The notes beneath the pieces are model-generated. The model searched no databases. It was given only the letters and a program-made list of their open reading frames with translations, and was not told where the DNA came from. A program made the position numbers and the translations under genes. From Hippasteria phrygiana (Eukaryota; Echinodermata; Asteroidea; Valvatida; Goniasteridae): DNA of 64,000 nucleotides. The stretch lies in NCBI GenBank assembly GCA_037893225.1, contig JAZGUH010000765.1:248001-312000 (forward strand). Direction: 5' to 3'. Shown piece by piece: positions 1 through 10,325 of this stretch (the stretch's first letter is position 1; the number at the start of each line of letters is the position of its first letter).

Positions 1-425
1 TTTCTTTTGTGCTCTGACAACTCTTTAATATATTAAATCAACAACTCATAACCCAAAAAAGTTTGAAAATACATTGAACAACCAGCCTATATTAAATCAA
101 GATCAAGTGCTGAAATATATAAAAAAGAACGTGGCAGCCATTTTGAGCTTGGTAGCCATCTTGAAGCATATTTTAATCAATGTAATGTGCATATTTGACT
201 GAGATCATTGATCATAACAAAGTAATGAGGTAAAGAAATATAAAATATTTAGACAAATCTGATTTTTGGATGTTAAAACTACTAACATTTGCCGCCATTT
301 TGAATTTGGCAGCCATCTTGGTAATGATATGGCAGCCATTTTGAATTCAGGAACCATCTTGGGTTATGAGTTGTTGATTTATTATATTAAAGAGTTGTCA
401 GAGCACACACAAATTCTTTTCACAA
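1..425. repeat. Fold-back element with ~55 bp inverted arms
   Basis: Bases 1-58 are nearly the reverse complement of bases about 364-421; both arms contain TGCTCTGACAACTCTTTAAT and CAACTCATAACCCAA. The interior repeats the phrase GGCAGCCATTTTGA / AGCCATCTTG at least five times between about 131 and 370. The left arm may begin before the window. No ORF is convincing. This is seen directly; a terminal-inverted-repeat (non-autonomous DNA transposon) origin is inference. Confidence 0.7.
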
Positions 426-1036
426 AGAAATATGGAAAAGAAAAGCAAATTATTGAGCAAAATAGAGCTTTTTAACATCAGATTTCAAGATGGCCGCCAA
501 AAAAATGCCAACAACAATTTTTGATAATTTTATGATGTACTAAGTAGAAAAAAACTGTTTGGCAAGAATCTATCCGAAAAACCCACTCAATTACACAAGG
601 GTATGCACTATACTGGGGAATCTTGGCTGTCGGACGAGCTGATATTTCTATGGTAACGATGCTTGGACCCAATTCAGTGACCGCATACGCACTTTAAAAA
701 GGAAAGTGTTAAAATCCAGTATTTTACGTGTTCGGTCATTAGTGACTAAATTTTAGATTCAACACCGCGAACGCGTTGAAACATACCTCTCATTTAATTA
801 ACTTAACGAGGAGGGGGTTACCAGTGTCGATGGTGGCACTTTCAATGGCCTTTACATATAACTATGTACGGAAATCAAATGTACGCGAATCAACTAGTAA
901 GTTTACAAAAAAGAAGGAACCAGACAGGTATATTCTCATGCCTTTTTTGTTAACATTATGAACATATATTTCGTAGGATAAATATATAAATCTTCAACAA
1001 TATGCTGAGTATATTCTTTCCTTTTTTGAACATAAA
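426..1036. other. Unassigned stretch
   Basis: AT-rich sequence without a recognisable gene, RNA or repeat pair inside this window. One further CAAGATGGCCGCC phrase occurs at about 487, echoing the interior of the fold-back element just before it. Confidence 0.5.
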
Positions 1037-1250
1037 GGGTGTCACAAAAAGGTAACCCAACCTATGTACATACATGACCATTATTGTTGTTTTTATCATA
1101 AGCTACAGGTAATCTTTCCATTGATATCTTGGATGTATTTCTCTGGGCATGCATCACTGACTTCCATTGTCGTGAAAATTGTATATAAAAACCTTCTTGG
1201 GACAGCTTGTGATATCCATTACCAATTGTTAGCTTGGCGCATGGCCAGGG
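1037..1250. mobile_element. Dispersed repeat R1, copy 1 (GGGTGTC end)
   Basis: Matches 13075-13300 over about 210 bp: both start with GGGTGTC, then CAAAAAGGT(T)ACCCA, and share phrases such as TGATATCTTGGATG and CATCACTGACTTC. The start resembles the GGGTGTCCCAAAAAA type of terminus seen in some Tc1/mariner-like elements. On the minus strand both copies hold short related degenerate reading frames, compatible with a transposase C-terminal remnant, but no catalytic motif is visible, so the class is uncertain. Confidence 0.55.
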
Positions 1251-3340
1251 TATCATGATGGTTAGGTTGGGTTGTGAGTTATTTTATTAGGCTATTCAGT
1301 GTTTCCATACGTTTGACGTCTTTTCTTCATGTTTTCACTGGTACAATGTCCCTCTCAGTTTCGCACACTGGCTTACTAAGTGGCTGTTATGTATTGCCTA
1401 ATTCGTAAGTGTCGCTGGAGAATTAGCTCTGATGAGCAGCGCATCATGCACGCACGGATGTGAGTTTAATCAATCAGGTGACACCGAATGTATAATTTCG
1501 GTTATTTTTGAATCCGTCAACGTCATGCATAACCTTTATTTGCCAAATTCCCAGCCACAACGACTGCGTGGCTGCCCCGGTTGTCACACGATTCCCACAC
1601 GGTGATAGTCATGCATGATTTAGAATTGCGCGGAAAATCGATCCCAACAAATCGATGACCAGACATTGACTCGACGCACTGCCGATAGCGACTTCTGAAA
1701 TCAAATCTCGGCGCGCGCAGTTACCCATAATCACCATTCGCGTGCATTTCGAACACGGTGGCCCATTGTCATTGAGACGTATTTCGGTTTTTATATACCA
1801 GGCATGATGTGAATATAAACATGCTGTCAGTTGGTGATGCGGTGAAGTACGGCTACTCAATGGTAAACCGTGTAAGCCATTATAAGTATAATGCTAATGT
1901 TGCCATAAGTTCAAATGCAATCAAGAACGTGTACCGGTATTTCAGGAAAATTAATAAAGCCACGTGCGAGGTAATGTGACGTATATTTATCAAATTTGCC
2001 CAATACAAGGCTAAAAGCCACTCTATGTAAAGGGCTACAACAGAGGTGGTGGAGTTGGCCACATTTTAGGTTGTAAACCCTACCACAATTGAAGTAGGAA
2101 TTAGGCCAAGTAAAAAGAGATTATAGGCCATGCGTCGCGGCCCCAACCTTGATTTTAGAGGCCGCATGCATTTTTTGTCTTTGCCCGTATATAAAGCCAT
2201 AATAACGCAAATGATAGAGGAAATTCCCTTCAGTCGATCTATTGGTTGTTTAAAATCAATTTGGTAGACGGCCATCTTGGAAACTGCTGCCTGACAGGTA
2301 CTAGAATTAAAAAGAAAGACAGGCCACAAATTGAGAGAGGCACGAAGCAAAACATTTTGTATTATTTCGCCTCGGAAATATAAGAGAAATTTAATGGGTG
2401 TACAAATCAGTTCTGCTGGCAGAAGAGAGCAAGGAGTGGACCGAATGTGACTGTTGATATAAATTGATACCTTCTTGTTCATGAGCCTTTTAGCAGGAAG
2501 TTCAGCCCCTGAGTCCACTCCAGAAATACATGCAACCACTCCAGAAATCTGCATTAACCAGACAATCAGTAGCCTGATCCCAGTCCATATGCGAGATGAA
2601 TTGGTTCTCTCTGCCACTGCAAGACAGTTTTAAAATTATTGCGATGCATTTTGGAGATCGCCGACCTTTATATATCTGTCAGCGCTGACTTGATCGAGTC
2701 CCGATTTCTCCTCTAAAAAAGCCGACGTCGGTCCGAATTAGACCGAGACGATGATGGTTAGGACGGAGAGTCAACACACAGGGACACGAAGGAGAGAGAA
2801 GAAAAAAACATGCCGGCCAAATATTAAATTGGCCGGCGGCAATGTTGTATTTGTAATTAGCAAGCGTCAGAAGTCTTCGGTGTAAGGAAGGATCATTTTT
2901 CCTCCACTGATTCCGCGACAGGCGGGCGACGTACGGGGAAAAAGCTACGAAGTTCATCGCTGTCACCGGCCGCGAATGACATTATTTGACAGATAAAAAC
3001 GATGCGTTTACCGACTGTCCACGGTCTGTTTGAAGAAGAAACTCAATCGCTCTTTTCTTAACAAAATATTGCATGCCTTGCCGCCTTTGTAAAAAGAGCA
3101 CGCCCATCCAACCGTGCCCATCAAACCACATAGGACCGACACAGCCTCTACTGCTAAAAGTACTGTCCTCAGACTTCATCTCTCGTAGATCACTTTCTTC
3201 AACAGGTGAAGATTAAGTTGCTGTTTACAAAACATATACAGTCAAAATTCAAGCACAGTAAGACGCTATACTCGCAAGTATGATTGTCATCTGATTAGTA
3301 CTAGGAAATTATCACTACCGGTGTCATATGAAAATCAGAC
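1251..3340. other. Unassigned stretch, no gene seen
   Basis: About 2.1 kb without a recognisable exon, RNA gene or within-window repeat. The longest reading frame (2066-2617, minus, 183 codons) has no recognisable motif, is rich in unusual residues and lacks any supporting splice or promoter context; I treat it as chance. Confidence 0.5.
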
Positions 3341-3444
3341 TCCTATGAAAATCGGACTCCTCCCTATTATTGGTTAAACCCTTTCATCACGTGACCGGCC
3401 ACGTTCCTAATTATCTTCACTTTTTAATAGGCATGTGCAGTACT
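3341..3444 (+). repeat. Dispersed repeat, copy 1 (pair with 24892-24988)
   Basis: About 100 bp that reappears inverted at 24892-24988. Shared landmarks in order are ATCGGACTCC-like start, CTATTATTGGTT (an ATTGG Y-box), a CACGTGA E-box with CGGCCAC, TCCTAATTA, CTTCACTT and GGCATGYGCAGTA. The conserved CCAAT and E-box words could be regulatory, but their presence in a repeat makes simple common descent the better explanation. Confidence 0.65.
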
Positions 3445-3630
3445 GCTAATGAGCCCGTATTTCATAGTGGCTGAAATTCAAGCTAGGTTTATTCTGATCA
3501 GTCGCTTTCTATCAGAAGGTTATACTTTTGGTATCACAAGCATGTTTTAACTGTGATCAAAGTTGGGGCTAAAATAAAGCAGATATGTCGTTGGTTCAGA
3601 GGGCCTGTACAACACAATTACGTTGGATAT

Positions 3631-3904
3631 GGGAGTCAGGTTAGCCTAGTGGTACTTTCCTCGCCGTCCACTGTTGTGATCCGGGTTCGCATCCCACCGG
3701 GGTCGACAAGTGGATTGCGTTTTCAGTCCCTGCCTGATTCCGTGAGTTTCCCCCAGAATATCATTCTGGGGTTTTCCTCCTATTTCTTCGTCGTCTTCCT
3801 TAAATATTCCCCCAAGCTTTCGAGCTACAGTGCGATATGCGCTTTTGGATTCATTACCAGAAACAAACAAATTAATTAATTAAATAAATAAATAAATAAA
3901 TAAA
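3631..3904 (+). mobile_element. tRNA-derived SINE, family A, copy 1
   Basis: The head reads like a tRNA with a pol III box A (TTAGCCTAGTGGT) and box B (GGGTTCGCATCCC). It is followed by a body with TGCCTGATTCCGTGAGTTTC, CATTCTGGGGTTTTCCTCC and TTTCTTCGTCGTCTTCCT, and ends in a GCGATATGCGCTTTTGGA tail region with an (AATT)(AAAT)n run at 3868-3904. The same order of blocks occurs at 15408-15676 and, without the head, at 46604-46785. A SINE copied by a LINE is the natural reading. Confidence 0.85.
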
Positions 3905-4515
3905 TGGCTGATAAGCTCTTCATCGATATCCCAATTTTCAATTCGGAGATTAAATTGTTACCGAAAAACAACAACATTGGGGTCATATATTTAAAACGTT
4001 CAAGTTAAAAATTGCCAGTTAAAAATGAAAGGTTTGTCTGTAAATCGCATTAAAACTTAACAGGCGAACATTTTTCGTCCGACATGACAGTTTCATGTGA
4101 AGGAAAGAGAAGTATATTTTTCGTTTGATATTGTTTATATGTTTACATGAACCCTCTCCTTCTTCCTTTCCCCAGACGGACATGTAATTATATGCATGCA
4201 TATGTGGAACTTATACCGGGCAGCGCCAAAGTGGCACTCATTTATCCAAAGACATCATGTCGAAGCCATTAGCCTAGCCTCCAATGCAGTCGAATGTTTA
4301 ATTGTTAATTTTCCTCCTATGAATTAATAATGCAATATTATCAGGTACTGCCCATCAGCTGCTGGAGTCGTAAAAGACGCGTTTTAAAATGTCCAAATGT
4401 ATATGGTAAACACACGTCCTTGCATCGTGTATGTCAGTGTAATGTCAGACGTACAGGCCATAGATGTGCACGCTAAAAAATGGTCGATTACATAGGCAAG
4501 AAGAAACTTAAATAT
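3905..4515. other. Unassigned stretch
   Basis: No gene, RNA or repeat pair recognised between the SINE tail and the C-tract repeat. Confidence 0.45.
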
Positions 4516-4900
4516 ATACCCCCCATTCCCCCCCCCCCCCGATTTACGCCCATGCTTGTGTGTCGTCTCAAGAGTCTCAAATACTGATTGTAGTTACCCA
4601 TTGCGCACGGAATTGGACACATCAGTATATCTTTAAAGGTAATGGGCCTACACAACATTTTGCGAACATAAACAAAAACTACTGAATTATTATGAAAAAC
4701 CATACGAAAGACCGTGTTGAATTTACAAACTTGAGTTCACATTTTGTTTGGCAATATTGGTTACCAATCCGTAGTCTAGTTTCTCGACCTGATAATTCCT
4801 TGACGTCTATAAATTGCTCCATTTTGTCTGGAGTAGGGTCAGGGAACCAGACTACAAGATCAGCATTTTTTCTCTTTGTTTTCCCAGCATCTAGGCACAC
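4516..4900. repeat. C-tract repeat related to 44461-44545
   Basis: A run of 13 C at 4528-4540 is followed by GATTTACGCCCATG, exactly as after the 18-base C run at 44470-44487. A second block, on the minus strand at about 4772-4800 (GGAATTATCAGGTCG then AACTAGACTA), follows the same C-run motif directly at 44511. The two blocks therefore belong to one repeat family whose parts are rearranged here. Confidence 0.5.
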
Positions 4901-4928
4901 AAAACTTTAAACAGGTCAGCGTTACAGT

Positions 4929-5115
4929 ACACTGTAAAAATGTTGGGTAAATTTTTTTTGGGCAGTACCATTTTAACCCCACTTTAACTAACAATTGGTT
5001 TGTGCACAGCTGTGGTTATACAGCAGTTGGTAAATTACGTGAAAAATTAGCCAACTACGGTGTAAGAAATTACCCAAAGGTTGAACATGTTGACTATCGT
5101 ACCAACGTTGGGTAA
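4929..5115 (+). mobile_element. TTGGGTAA-rich element, copy 1
   Basis: Starts with ACACTGTAAAAATG and is filled with GTTGGGTAA, its reverse complement TTACCCAA, and close variants (TTGGTAAATTA, CCAACTACGG). The 33713-33899 element shares both the end and the filling motif. No ORF. The right end near 5115 is not sharply defined. Confidence 0.6.
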
Positions 5116-5508
5116 ACTTTCTAACAGTTTATTTGCTATTAAAATACTAACCCCCAAATCCATCCATTTTTGAAAATTACAACAAAAGCAAATATTGTAT
5201 ACTCTCTTTTAAAAACAATGTTTGATGCTGCAATGTCCGTGCTTCGACTGAAAATTTCAATAACAAAATGGATTTCTCTCTACTTACGAACGACGGAAGA
5301 AAACTGTATTTTTCATCGAAAAAAGGGCAGTTACTCTGCACTCGATTTGGTCTGCCAAGAATACATTGTTTTATTATGTGCTAAGCGGTAATATTGCCCG
5401 GTTCATTAACATTGTAGGGATTAGGAGTGCCCTGCTCTTAATTCTAAATTTGAAAATTACGACATATGTTACTTATTTGGGATGTCCTATTGGAAAGCTC
5501 ACAACTTT

Positions 5509-5612
5509 TTAAATACTAACCAATTACTAACCAATTAATACTAACTAATTCATACTAACCAATACTAACCAATACTAACCAATACTAACCAATTACTAAC
5601 ACTAACCAATTA
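5509..5612 (+). repeat. Short tandem repeat, (ACTAACCAAT)n-like
   Basis: About 100 bp of near-perfect repeats of ACTAACCAAT with variants ACTAACCAATT and ACTAACTAATT. Simple-sequence array; no function can be claimed. Confidence 0.85.
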
Positions 5613-6212
5613 CCAACTCACTGCGAAAATTTACATTTCGGGGAACCACGCCCGAAAACCACGGACACAACATCTTTAAACAAAGGCTCCTAATGCGAAG
5701 TGCGGAAAAAAGATGATTAAAGTAACGAGATTAAATGATTTCAGCCTAACTGCTGACAGTTACCTATTAAAGTTGGCGAACGTTGGTTTCTTATTGCACA
5801 AGTAGCTGGTCCAGTGGACCTTTCACAGTTGCGCATACTCAGCAAAGAAAATATATTAAGGCATATCACGGAAAAAACTAAACATTCTGAATGTAGTGCA
5901 CTATCACTGGACAACCATGTTTTCCCCCAAATGTGCAGCCCGCCGAAAATGCCGACGCCCTTGCACGCCGGCAATGCTATACGCGTGTCGAGTGAGTGGA
6001 TGTGACTTTGCCAGTCTACTGACTGATGGATTCATCCAGTCCACTAATAAAGTTTGTGCCGGTCGTTGACAGCTGACAGAAGCTCTACGTCACATTCGGA
6101 GCAGATCTCGTCAACCGTAGAAGTGCAATTAAAGGAACCATGTATAATAGGATATAACTTGAATACATCTTGTAGGACAACTCTCCACCTTATCAGTAGC
6201 AATACCATAGAA
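5613..6212. other. Unassigned stretch
   Basis: Nothing recognisable beyond short chance reading frames on both strands. Confidence 0.45.
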
Positions 6213-6430
6213 TAAGCAGGTCAGTTATTTCAACTGCGCATGTGCACAATGACATTTTATCCCAAATGACCCGCGTGACCTAACGCGCGCGTGTGAACGC
6301 AAAAGGTGGTCGCACAACGCGCGCGTGTTAGATTCAATCAGAATGGGCGTTCGAGTAACATGGCGTGGTAATTACGTCGTCAATTTTATCCCGAATAACC
6401 TATGACCTTTGAGATACCGAACTGGCTTGT
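6213..6430 (+). mobile_element. MITE family TAAGCCAGTT, copy 1
   Basis: Carries CAACTGCGCATGTGCACAAT near its left side, the phrase GAATGGGCGTTCG in the middle and ends with GAGATACCGAACTGGCTT. Two other copies lie at 17930-18113 and 33368-33583. Comparing them gives terminal inverted repeats close to TAAGCCAGTTCGGTAT. Internal ACCTTTGAGATACC and TTTATCCC words are repeated in both halves. Non-autonomous DNA transposon by structure; superfamily unknown. Confidence 0.75.
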
Positions 6431-7692
6431 TGCTTCAACATTTTGGTTTGTATAAGCTAAGGAAGATTTCCATATTCATTAGCCAGAGCATGATGTCATC
6501 AAAGGCACAACAGAAGTGTCTCATTTGCATAATATATCGGACTTTTAAAAACTTTTTTCTTTGAGTAGGTTTCATGTTTTACATTTTAAACAGCTTGTTT
6601 TCACTTCATTTAGCAGCCAATATTGTTTAAACATTTATTTTGAAGGACTGATTTAGTACCGTTCTTATGTTTAACAGAATGAACTTGTTTACTAAACAAA
6701 AACAGCGCCCTCTTGCATGCACTGATGACAGGACTTTCTCAGAATACAAAAACACCACTTTTTTCACTTTCAATGAAAACAAGCAGTTAGATCCAGATTG
6801 TGTTTTTGTAACACATGATAATACGCGCGAAAACAAGTAAAGCCTGATATCCACTGCATATTTCCTCTAAGCCCATCCCTAGCAAGCGGGCCCTGTTCTT
6901 GTTTACCGGTTTCCAGCGAGGTCCCAGCGGCCCCGACCCACACACATCGCGCCTAGCTCGGCTGCAGATTCACCCGATATAGATAGCACAGGGAACCAAC
7001 CCGGTCTTCCTCACGGCACGCGACCTGGGCTTATTGATAGCCATATCAACACGCCGCGTGCAGGCGGCGGAATCGCCCCAGGGTGACAAACCACCATCGC
7101 GTCAAAATTCACACCCGCACCGCGTGTTGGTGTTGAGCTACTCGGCGAGTACCTAGACACATTCCCCAACACTTGTCAGCGGGGAGGAAAATTAAAGATT
7201 ATTGTCAAAGCCATGTCTCCAATCTGGTGTTTTCTGGTATAGGATTTGACTGGGATTTTGGATCATGGACCGTCTTTTTGGTTTTCTTTTATCCCCAGAT
7301 TTTTAAAACAAAATTCCTGCACATAAGGTACATTACATTTGGTATACGTGAGGCAGTTGAAATGATACAAAACGAACCAGTCATTTCCTCATTTGTATTA
7401 TGTGAAATGCCTGAAGTTACTTACCTCTTGCGCGTAAAGTCGGAAAATATTTAGACTGTATGGCGAGTTCGGAATAGGCGGGTACCTAGGTGTATTGGCA
7501 TCAAGCTTAATATGTGTCTGCTTCCCGACGCCAGGGAACTTGACCAAAGGGTGACATTGTTGCACCATAGTTTACAATACTCGCCTATCCAGTAAAGGGC
7601 ATTATAAAACGGGGCGCAATCTTCCTTCGCTGGATTTGAAAAACGGAACACAACTTAATGAGTATTCTTTACGACAGCCAAAAGGTTAAACG
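6431..7692. other. Unassigned stretch with a CpG-rich block
   Basis: About 6880-7160 is clearly richer in G+C and CpG than its surroundings and contains TTATTGATAGCCATATCAAC, a symmetric AT core within GC-rich flanks. It might be a regulatory or conserved non-coding block, but this cannot be judged from one sequence. No exon is recognised; the reading frame at 7173-7454 has no known motif. Confidence 0.35.
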
Positions 7693-8061
7693 TTAGGGAG
7701 CGCTGCCTAACCCATGGTCGGGCCAGGCCATTGAAAAGCCTGGCCAAGCCTCGTAAACGTCTCGGCCTTCGGGCTTCTATAATCCCCTAGTTGTACACAA
7801 TAAACTACCCACTAAAGCTGGAGTCCAGCCAGCTCCCATTGTTCACCCAGACTTGATCTCCGGCCCGTGAATGGAACGCAACAAAAGTTTAGAGTGGGAG
7901 GGGCATCAGCCTCGCCTGGCAGAGGCCAAGCTTTATCGATTAGATGCTCTATTGTTAGGCAATTTGTGAATCACAATAGCAAGACTAAAAGCCAGAAGGC
8001 CTGGGTGTGGCCAGGTTTTTCAACGGCCTGGCCCGACCATGGGTTAGGCAGTGCTCCCTTA
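7693..8061. mobile_element. Harbinger-like MITE with TTA target duplication
   Basis: Inverted ends of about 52 bp: GGGAGCGCTGCCTAACCCAT at 7696 and its complement ending at 8058, both continuing through GGTCGGGCCAGGCC. The element is flanked on both sides by TTA (7693-7695 and 8059-8061). A 3 bp TWA duplication with a GG-initial end is typical of PIF/Harbinger elements. The 363 bp interior has no transposase. Confidence 0.8.
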
Positions 8062-8507
8062 GTCCATTGTTGCATATCTATACCGGTATTTCAACAAATG
8101 TTTGTTGGGAAACAATAGGGTAAAAACAACCAAAAGAACGTGTATATAATACCGAGTATAAAAAAATCTTCTTCCAAAAACCAGTGTCTTAATTATAAAC
8201 TCCACTAGAGTTGATATTGTATCCCTTGTCAAACACTAAGGAAGGTGCAAAGTTGCTGGTGTTGCCTTGAGTAACACCCCCGTGTTTGCATTCGTTAACA
8301 CCCATGCATCCTCCCCAATACTCACACATTCCATATAACTTCACGCGTAAAAACGCGTAAGCACGCCATGTACCTCTATGGGTCAAGCTGAAGCGAAGGA
8401 GAGGTATCGGGCAGTTTGGGTGTGGTCGTGCGGATAGACTTGATTTCAAGTCCGAGATCGCGGCTGATCCAAGGTTAACTCACAAGAGGACACCACAGAT
8501 AAGGCTT
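8062..8507. other. Unassigned stretch
   Basis: No gene recognised. A segment at about 8414-8460 is faintly tRNA-like but lacks a box B. Confidence 0.4.
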
Positions 8508-8745
8508 AGGGCGTTTCTCAAATCCTGGCTTGGGCTTGGGCTTTTTCTCCAGCTATTCCCAAGCCCTATTGCCAATCCGAAGCCTTGAATATGTAAATAC
8601 ATAAACAGGTTCAGGCTCAGGATTAAAATATAAGATTTCGATGTACATGTAGCAAAAACCGTGTCCAAGATCTTGCCAAATCTGGGGACATAAAATTACG
8701 CGAAGCCGAAGCCCGAGCCCAAGCCAGGGGTTTGAGAAATGCCCT
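8508..8745. mobile_element. MITE with GGGCRTTTCTCAAA ends
   Basis: The left end AGGGCGTTTCTCAAATCC plus TGGCTTGGGCTTGGGC is matched in reverse complement at the right end (AGCCCAAGCCAGG, TTTGAGAAATGCCCT). TA occurs next to both ends, compatible with a Tc1/mariner-like TA duplication, but this is not decisive. No ORF inside. Confidence 0.75.
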
Positions 8746-9265
8746 ATGAGTTATTGTAAAAATTTGCACTTGGGGTAATGAATTTTTTTGTTTTTATAAT
8801 ATTGTCATTCACATGTCATTCACATTAATGTGCAGTATGTGATTCAGCTCCTATATTTTAGTTACCCATCATGCACCAGTCACAAGCTTTGTGGAGAGGG
8901 AAAGGCTGGATTGGTTTGGACATATAATAAGGATGGATACTTTGTTAAAAAGACCCACTTTTTTACGGGAATTTCCTGGCAGTTTGGACGCAAGTACCAT
9001 CTCGTAAAAAACGATGCAAGCTGTTATCTATACCGTAAATAACGACTCATGAACAATGTTATTTTACGTTACTGTCCCTTAAAATAACCCTGTTATTCCC
9101 GTAAAAAATAATCACTACGTTACTGGAAGCATGGTGTAAGTAATTACATATTTACAGAAATCGGAACCAGACTAATGGACGTAATCTATTTTACATTACT
9201 ATATGGGTATAACGTATACAAATACTACGATAATCTACTAAACACTGCACACTGAATGTCGTGCT

Positions 9266-9447
9266 TTTATACAAATAATAAATGTTTATGAGTGCGATGG
9301 TAAGAATAATTTCATGAGGTGACAGATGGCATGTTCCATTCCACGAGGCGAAGCCGAGTGGAATGGGACATTCCATCTGTCACCGAATGAAATTATTCTT
9401 ACCATTGCACGAATGTGAAACATTCATTATTTGTTTTATACAACGCC
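9266..9447. repeat. Long hairpin with GCGAAGC tip
   Basis: Arms of about 80 bp; the inner 46 bp (GGTAAGAATAATTTCAT... to TTCCATTCCAC) pair with only about four mismatches, and the outer part also pairs with small gaps (ATACAAATAATAAATG versus its complement). The loop is GAGGCGAAGCCGAG, with GCGAAGC at 9348-9354. That heptamer is known as an exceptionally stable DNA mini-hairpin. A second hairpin of the same plan is at 13357-13478. Confidence 0.85.
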
Positions 9448-9510
9448 TGAATAAATCTGACAGATTGCATGCATGGATTTCTTTGTGTAACGTTACAACG
9501 TGCCGTTTAC

Positions 9511-9737
9511 CTTCTCAGTCCCGCATAAAACCGTGACAAAAAGTTGTCGAGTTCCGAATCAGTTAAAGCTTCAATTGTTGTTCCTGCGTGTCTTGCAAAT
9601 TCATCTAATCGTTTCACTGCATATTTGATTTGTCTCTTTGTATTTGGAGCGTCAGCAACGCCTACGAGTTCCAATATTTCGTCGTCTGTTAGTGTTAGGA
9701 GAACAAACCGCGGCAGTTCGGGAAACTCGGCCGCCAT
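9511..9737 (-). CDS. Crypton/DUF3504-like first coding exon (partial)
   Basis: An ATG at 9737-9735 in a good context (AACATGGCGG) opens about 75 codons that end at AAG followed by GTAAAC (9510-9505), a good splice-donor match; without splicing a stop follows at once. The peptide begins MAAEFPELPRF and later has the block NTKRQIKYAVKRLDEF and ELDNFLSRFYAGLR. A NTK-start helix, a deleted loop and an L..FY...R ending is what I know from the N-terminal core-binding part of Crypton-derived proteins (ZMYM2/3/4, QRICH1, KCTD1 long form and many invertebrate DUF3504 proteins). The catalytic tyrosine-recombinase part is not seen to the left, so this is a lone first exon: either a deletion derivative of a transposon or a transposon-derived exon. 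Upstream there are an 11 bp hairpin and a Y-box. Family assignment is from pattern memory, not a search. Confidence 0.5.
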
Positions 9738-9803
9738 GTTGTGTGAATGACAGCCCTGTTGTAGCGCCACCAATAGTGACCGTGAAATTAGGGAAGTTCT
9801 TTT

Positions 9804-9925
9804 GGTTCTATCAATGCGCGCGCACCGTTTGATAGAACCATGTGATAGAACGTTTTGGGCGGTGTGGGTTCTCGTCGTGTGATGGGTCGAATAATTCAAT
9901 GCACGTGATCGACGATCCACCAATC
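9804..9925 (-). promoter_or_regulatory. Possible promoter of the 9737 exon
   Basis: An 11 bp stem GGTTCTATCAA (9804-9814) and its complement (9829-9839) enclose GC-alternating sequence, and CCACCAATCGG at about 9917 gives an ATTGG box in the direction of the minus-strand exon. These lie 70-190 bp upstream of its ATG. Promoter function is inference only. Confidence 0.25.
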
Positions 9926-10325
9926 GGACGGCTGGGATTTATTCAGGTGTTGTATAAAGCTGTATATTCAGCCTTATCCCGCCATGATGAAGTCACGGTT
10001 TCCCATGAACAATACGAAAGGAGATGTAAGGCGATTCTTCACCTCTGTTTACAGAAAATCTAAACTATATTGTGGAATTGTTTAAATAATTAAATATTTT
10101 GGTCAAGAAATCGTGCTTTTGGACGAAACACTACAATTTAACATGACTTGTGTGAACACAAATTTCCTCAGTTCTGATTGGTCAGTTGCTGCGTAATGAG
10201 ATTCGTGTAGGAGAACATTAGATTTTACGTCCAAAACCCATAAAACTAAAATACGGTGATGGTCTGGCTTTTTTGTTTACAGGTGGGAAAACCCGTTATT
10301 TTACGAAAACGTTTTACAGTGCAGT

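Larger units (their letters stand above)
9268..9957 (-). mobile_element. Nested insertion: hairpin plus exon-bearing element
   Basis: Absent from the two other CCGTAAA copies, so it is a later insertion. Its outer ends are TATACAA and TTGTATA. It has two parts: a long fold-back (9266-9447), and a segment 9435-9958 bounded by a 23 bp inverted repeat with one mismatch (TTTATACAACGCCTGAATAA at 9435 and its complement at the right end). The second part holds the Crypton-like exon on the minus strand. Both parts share the TATACAA end, so they may be members of one family or one composite element. No clear target duplication. Confidence 0.65.
8930..10325 (+). mobile_element. CCGTAAA-rich element, copy 1, split by insertion
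   Basis: The left half has many TTTACGG/CCGTAAA variants. It then aligns block by block with the 30828-31490 and 36005-36690 copies (CAGACTAA..GGA, TACGATAATCTAC, GATGTCGTGCTTT). After the insertion 9268-9957 the alignment resumes at AGCTGTATATTCAG, CTTATCCCGCC, GTTTCCCATGAAC and continues to GTTTTACAGTGCAG. The right end therefore reads ACTGTAAAA on the minus strand. The comparison proves a nested insertion. Confidence 0.75.

Noticed and set aside
2066..2617. 183-codon minus-strand frame
   Set aside because: No recognisable domain, no splice or promoter context, composition unlike a protein; chance frame.
8414..8460. tRNA-like hairpin
   Set aside because: An anticodon-like arm GACTTGATTTCAAGTC exists, but there is no box B or acceptor pairing.
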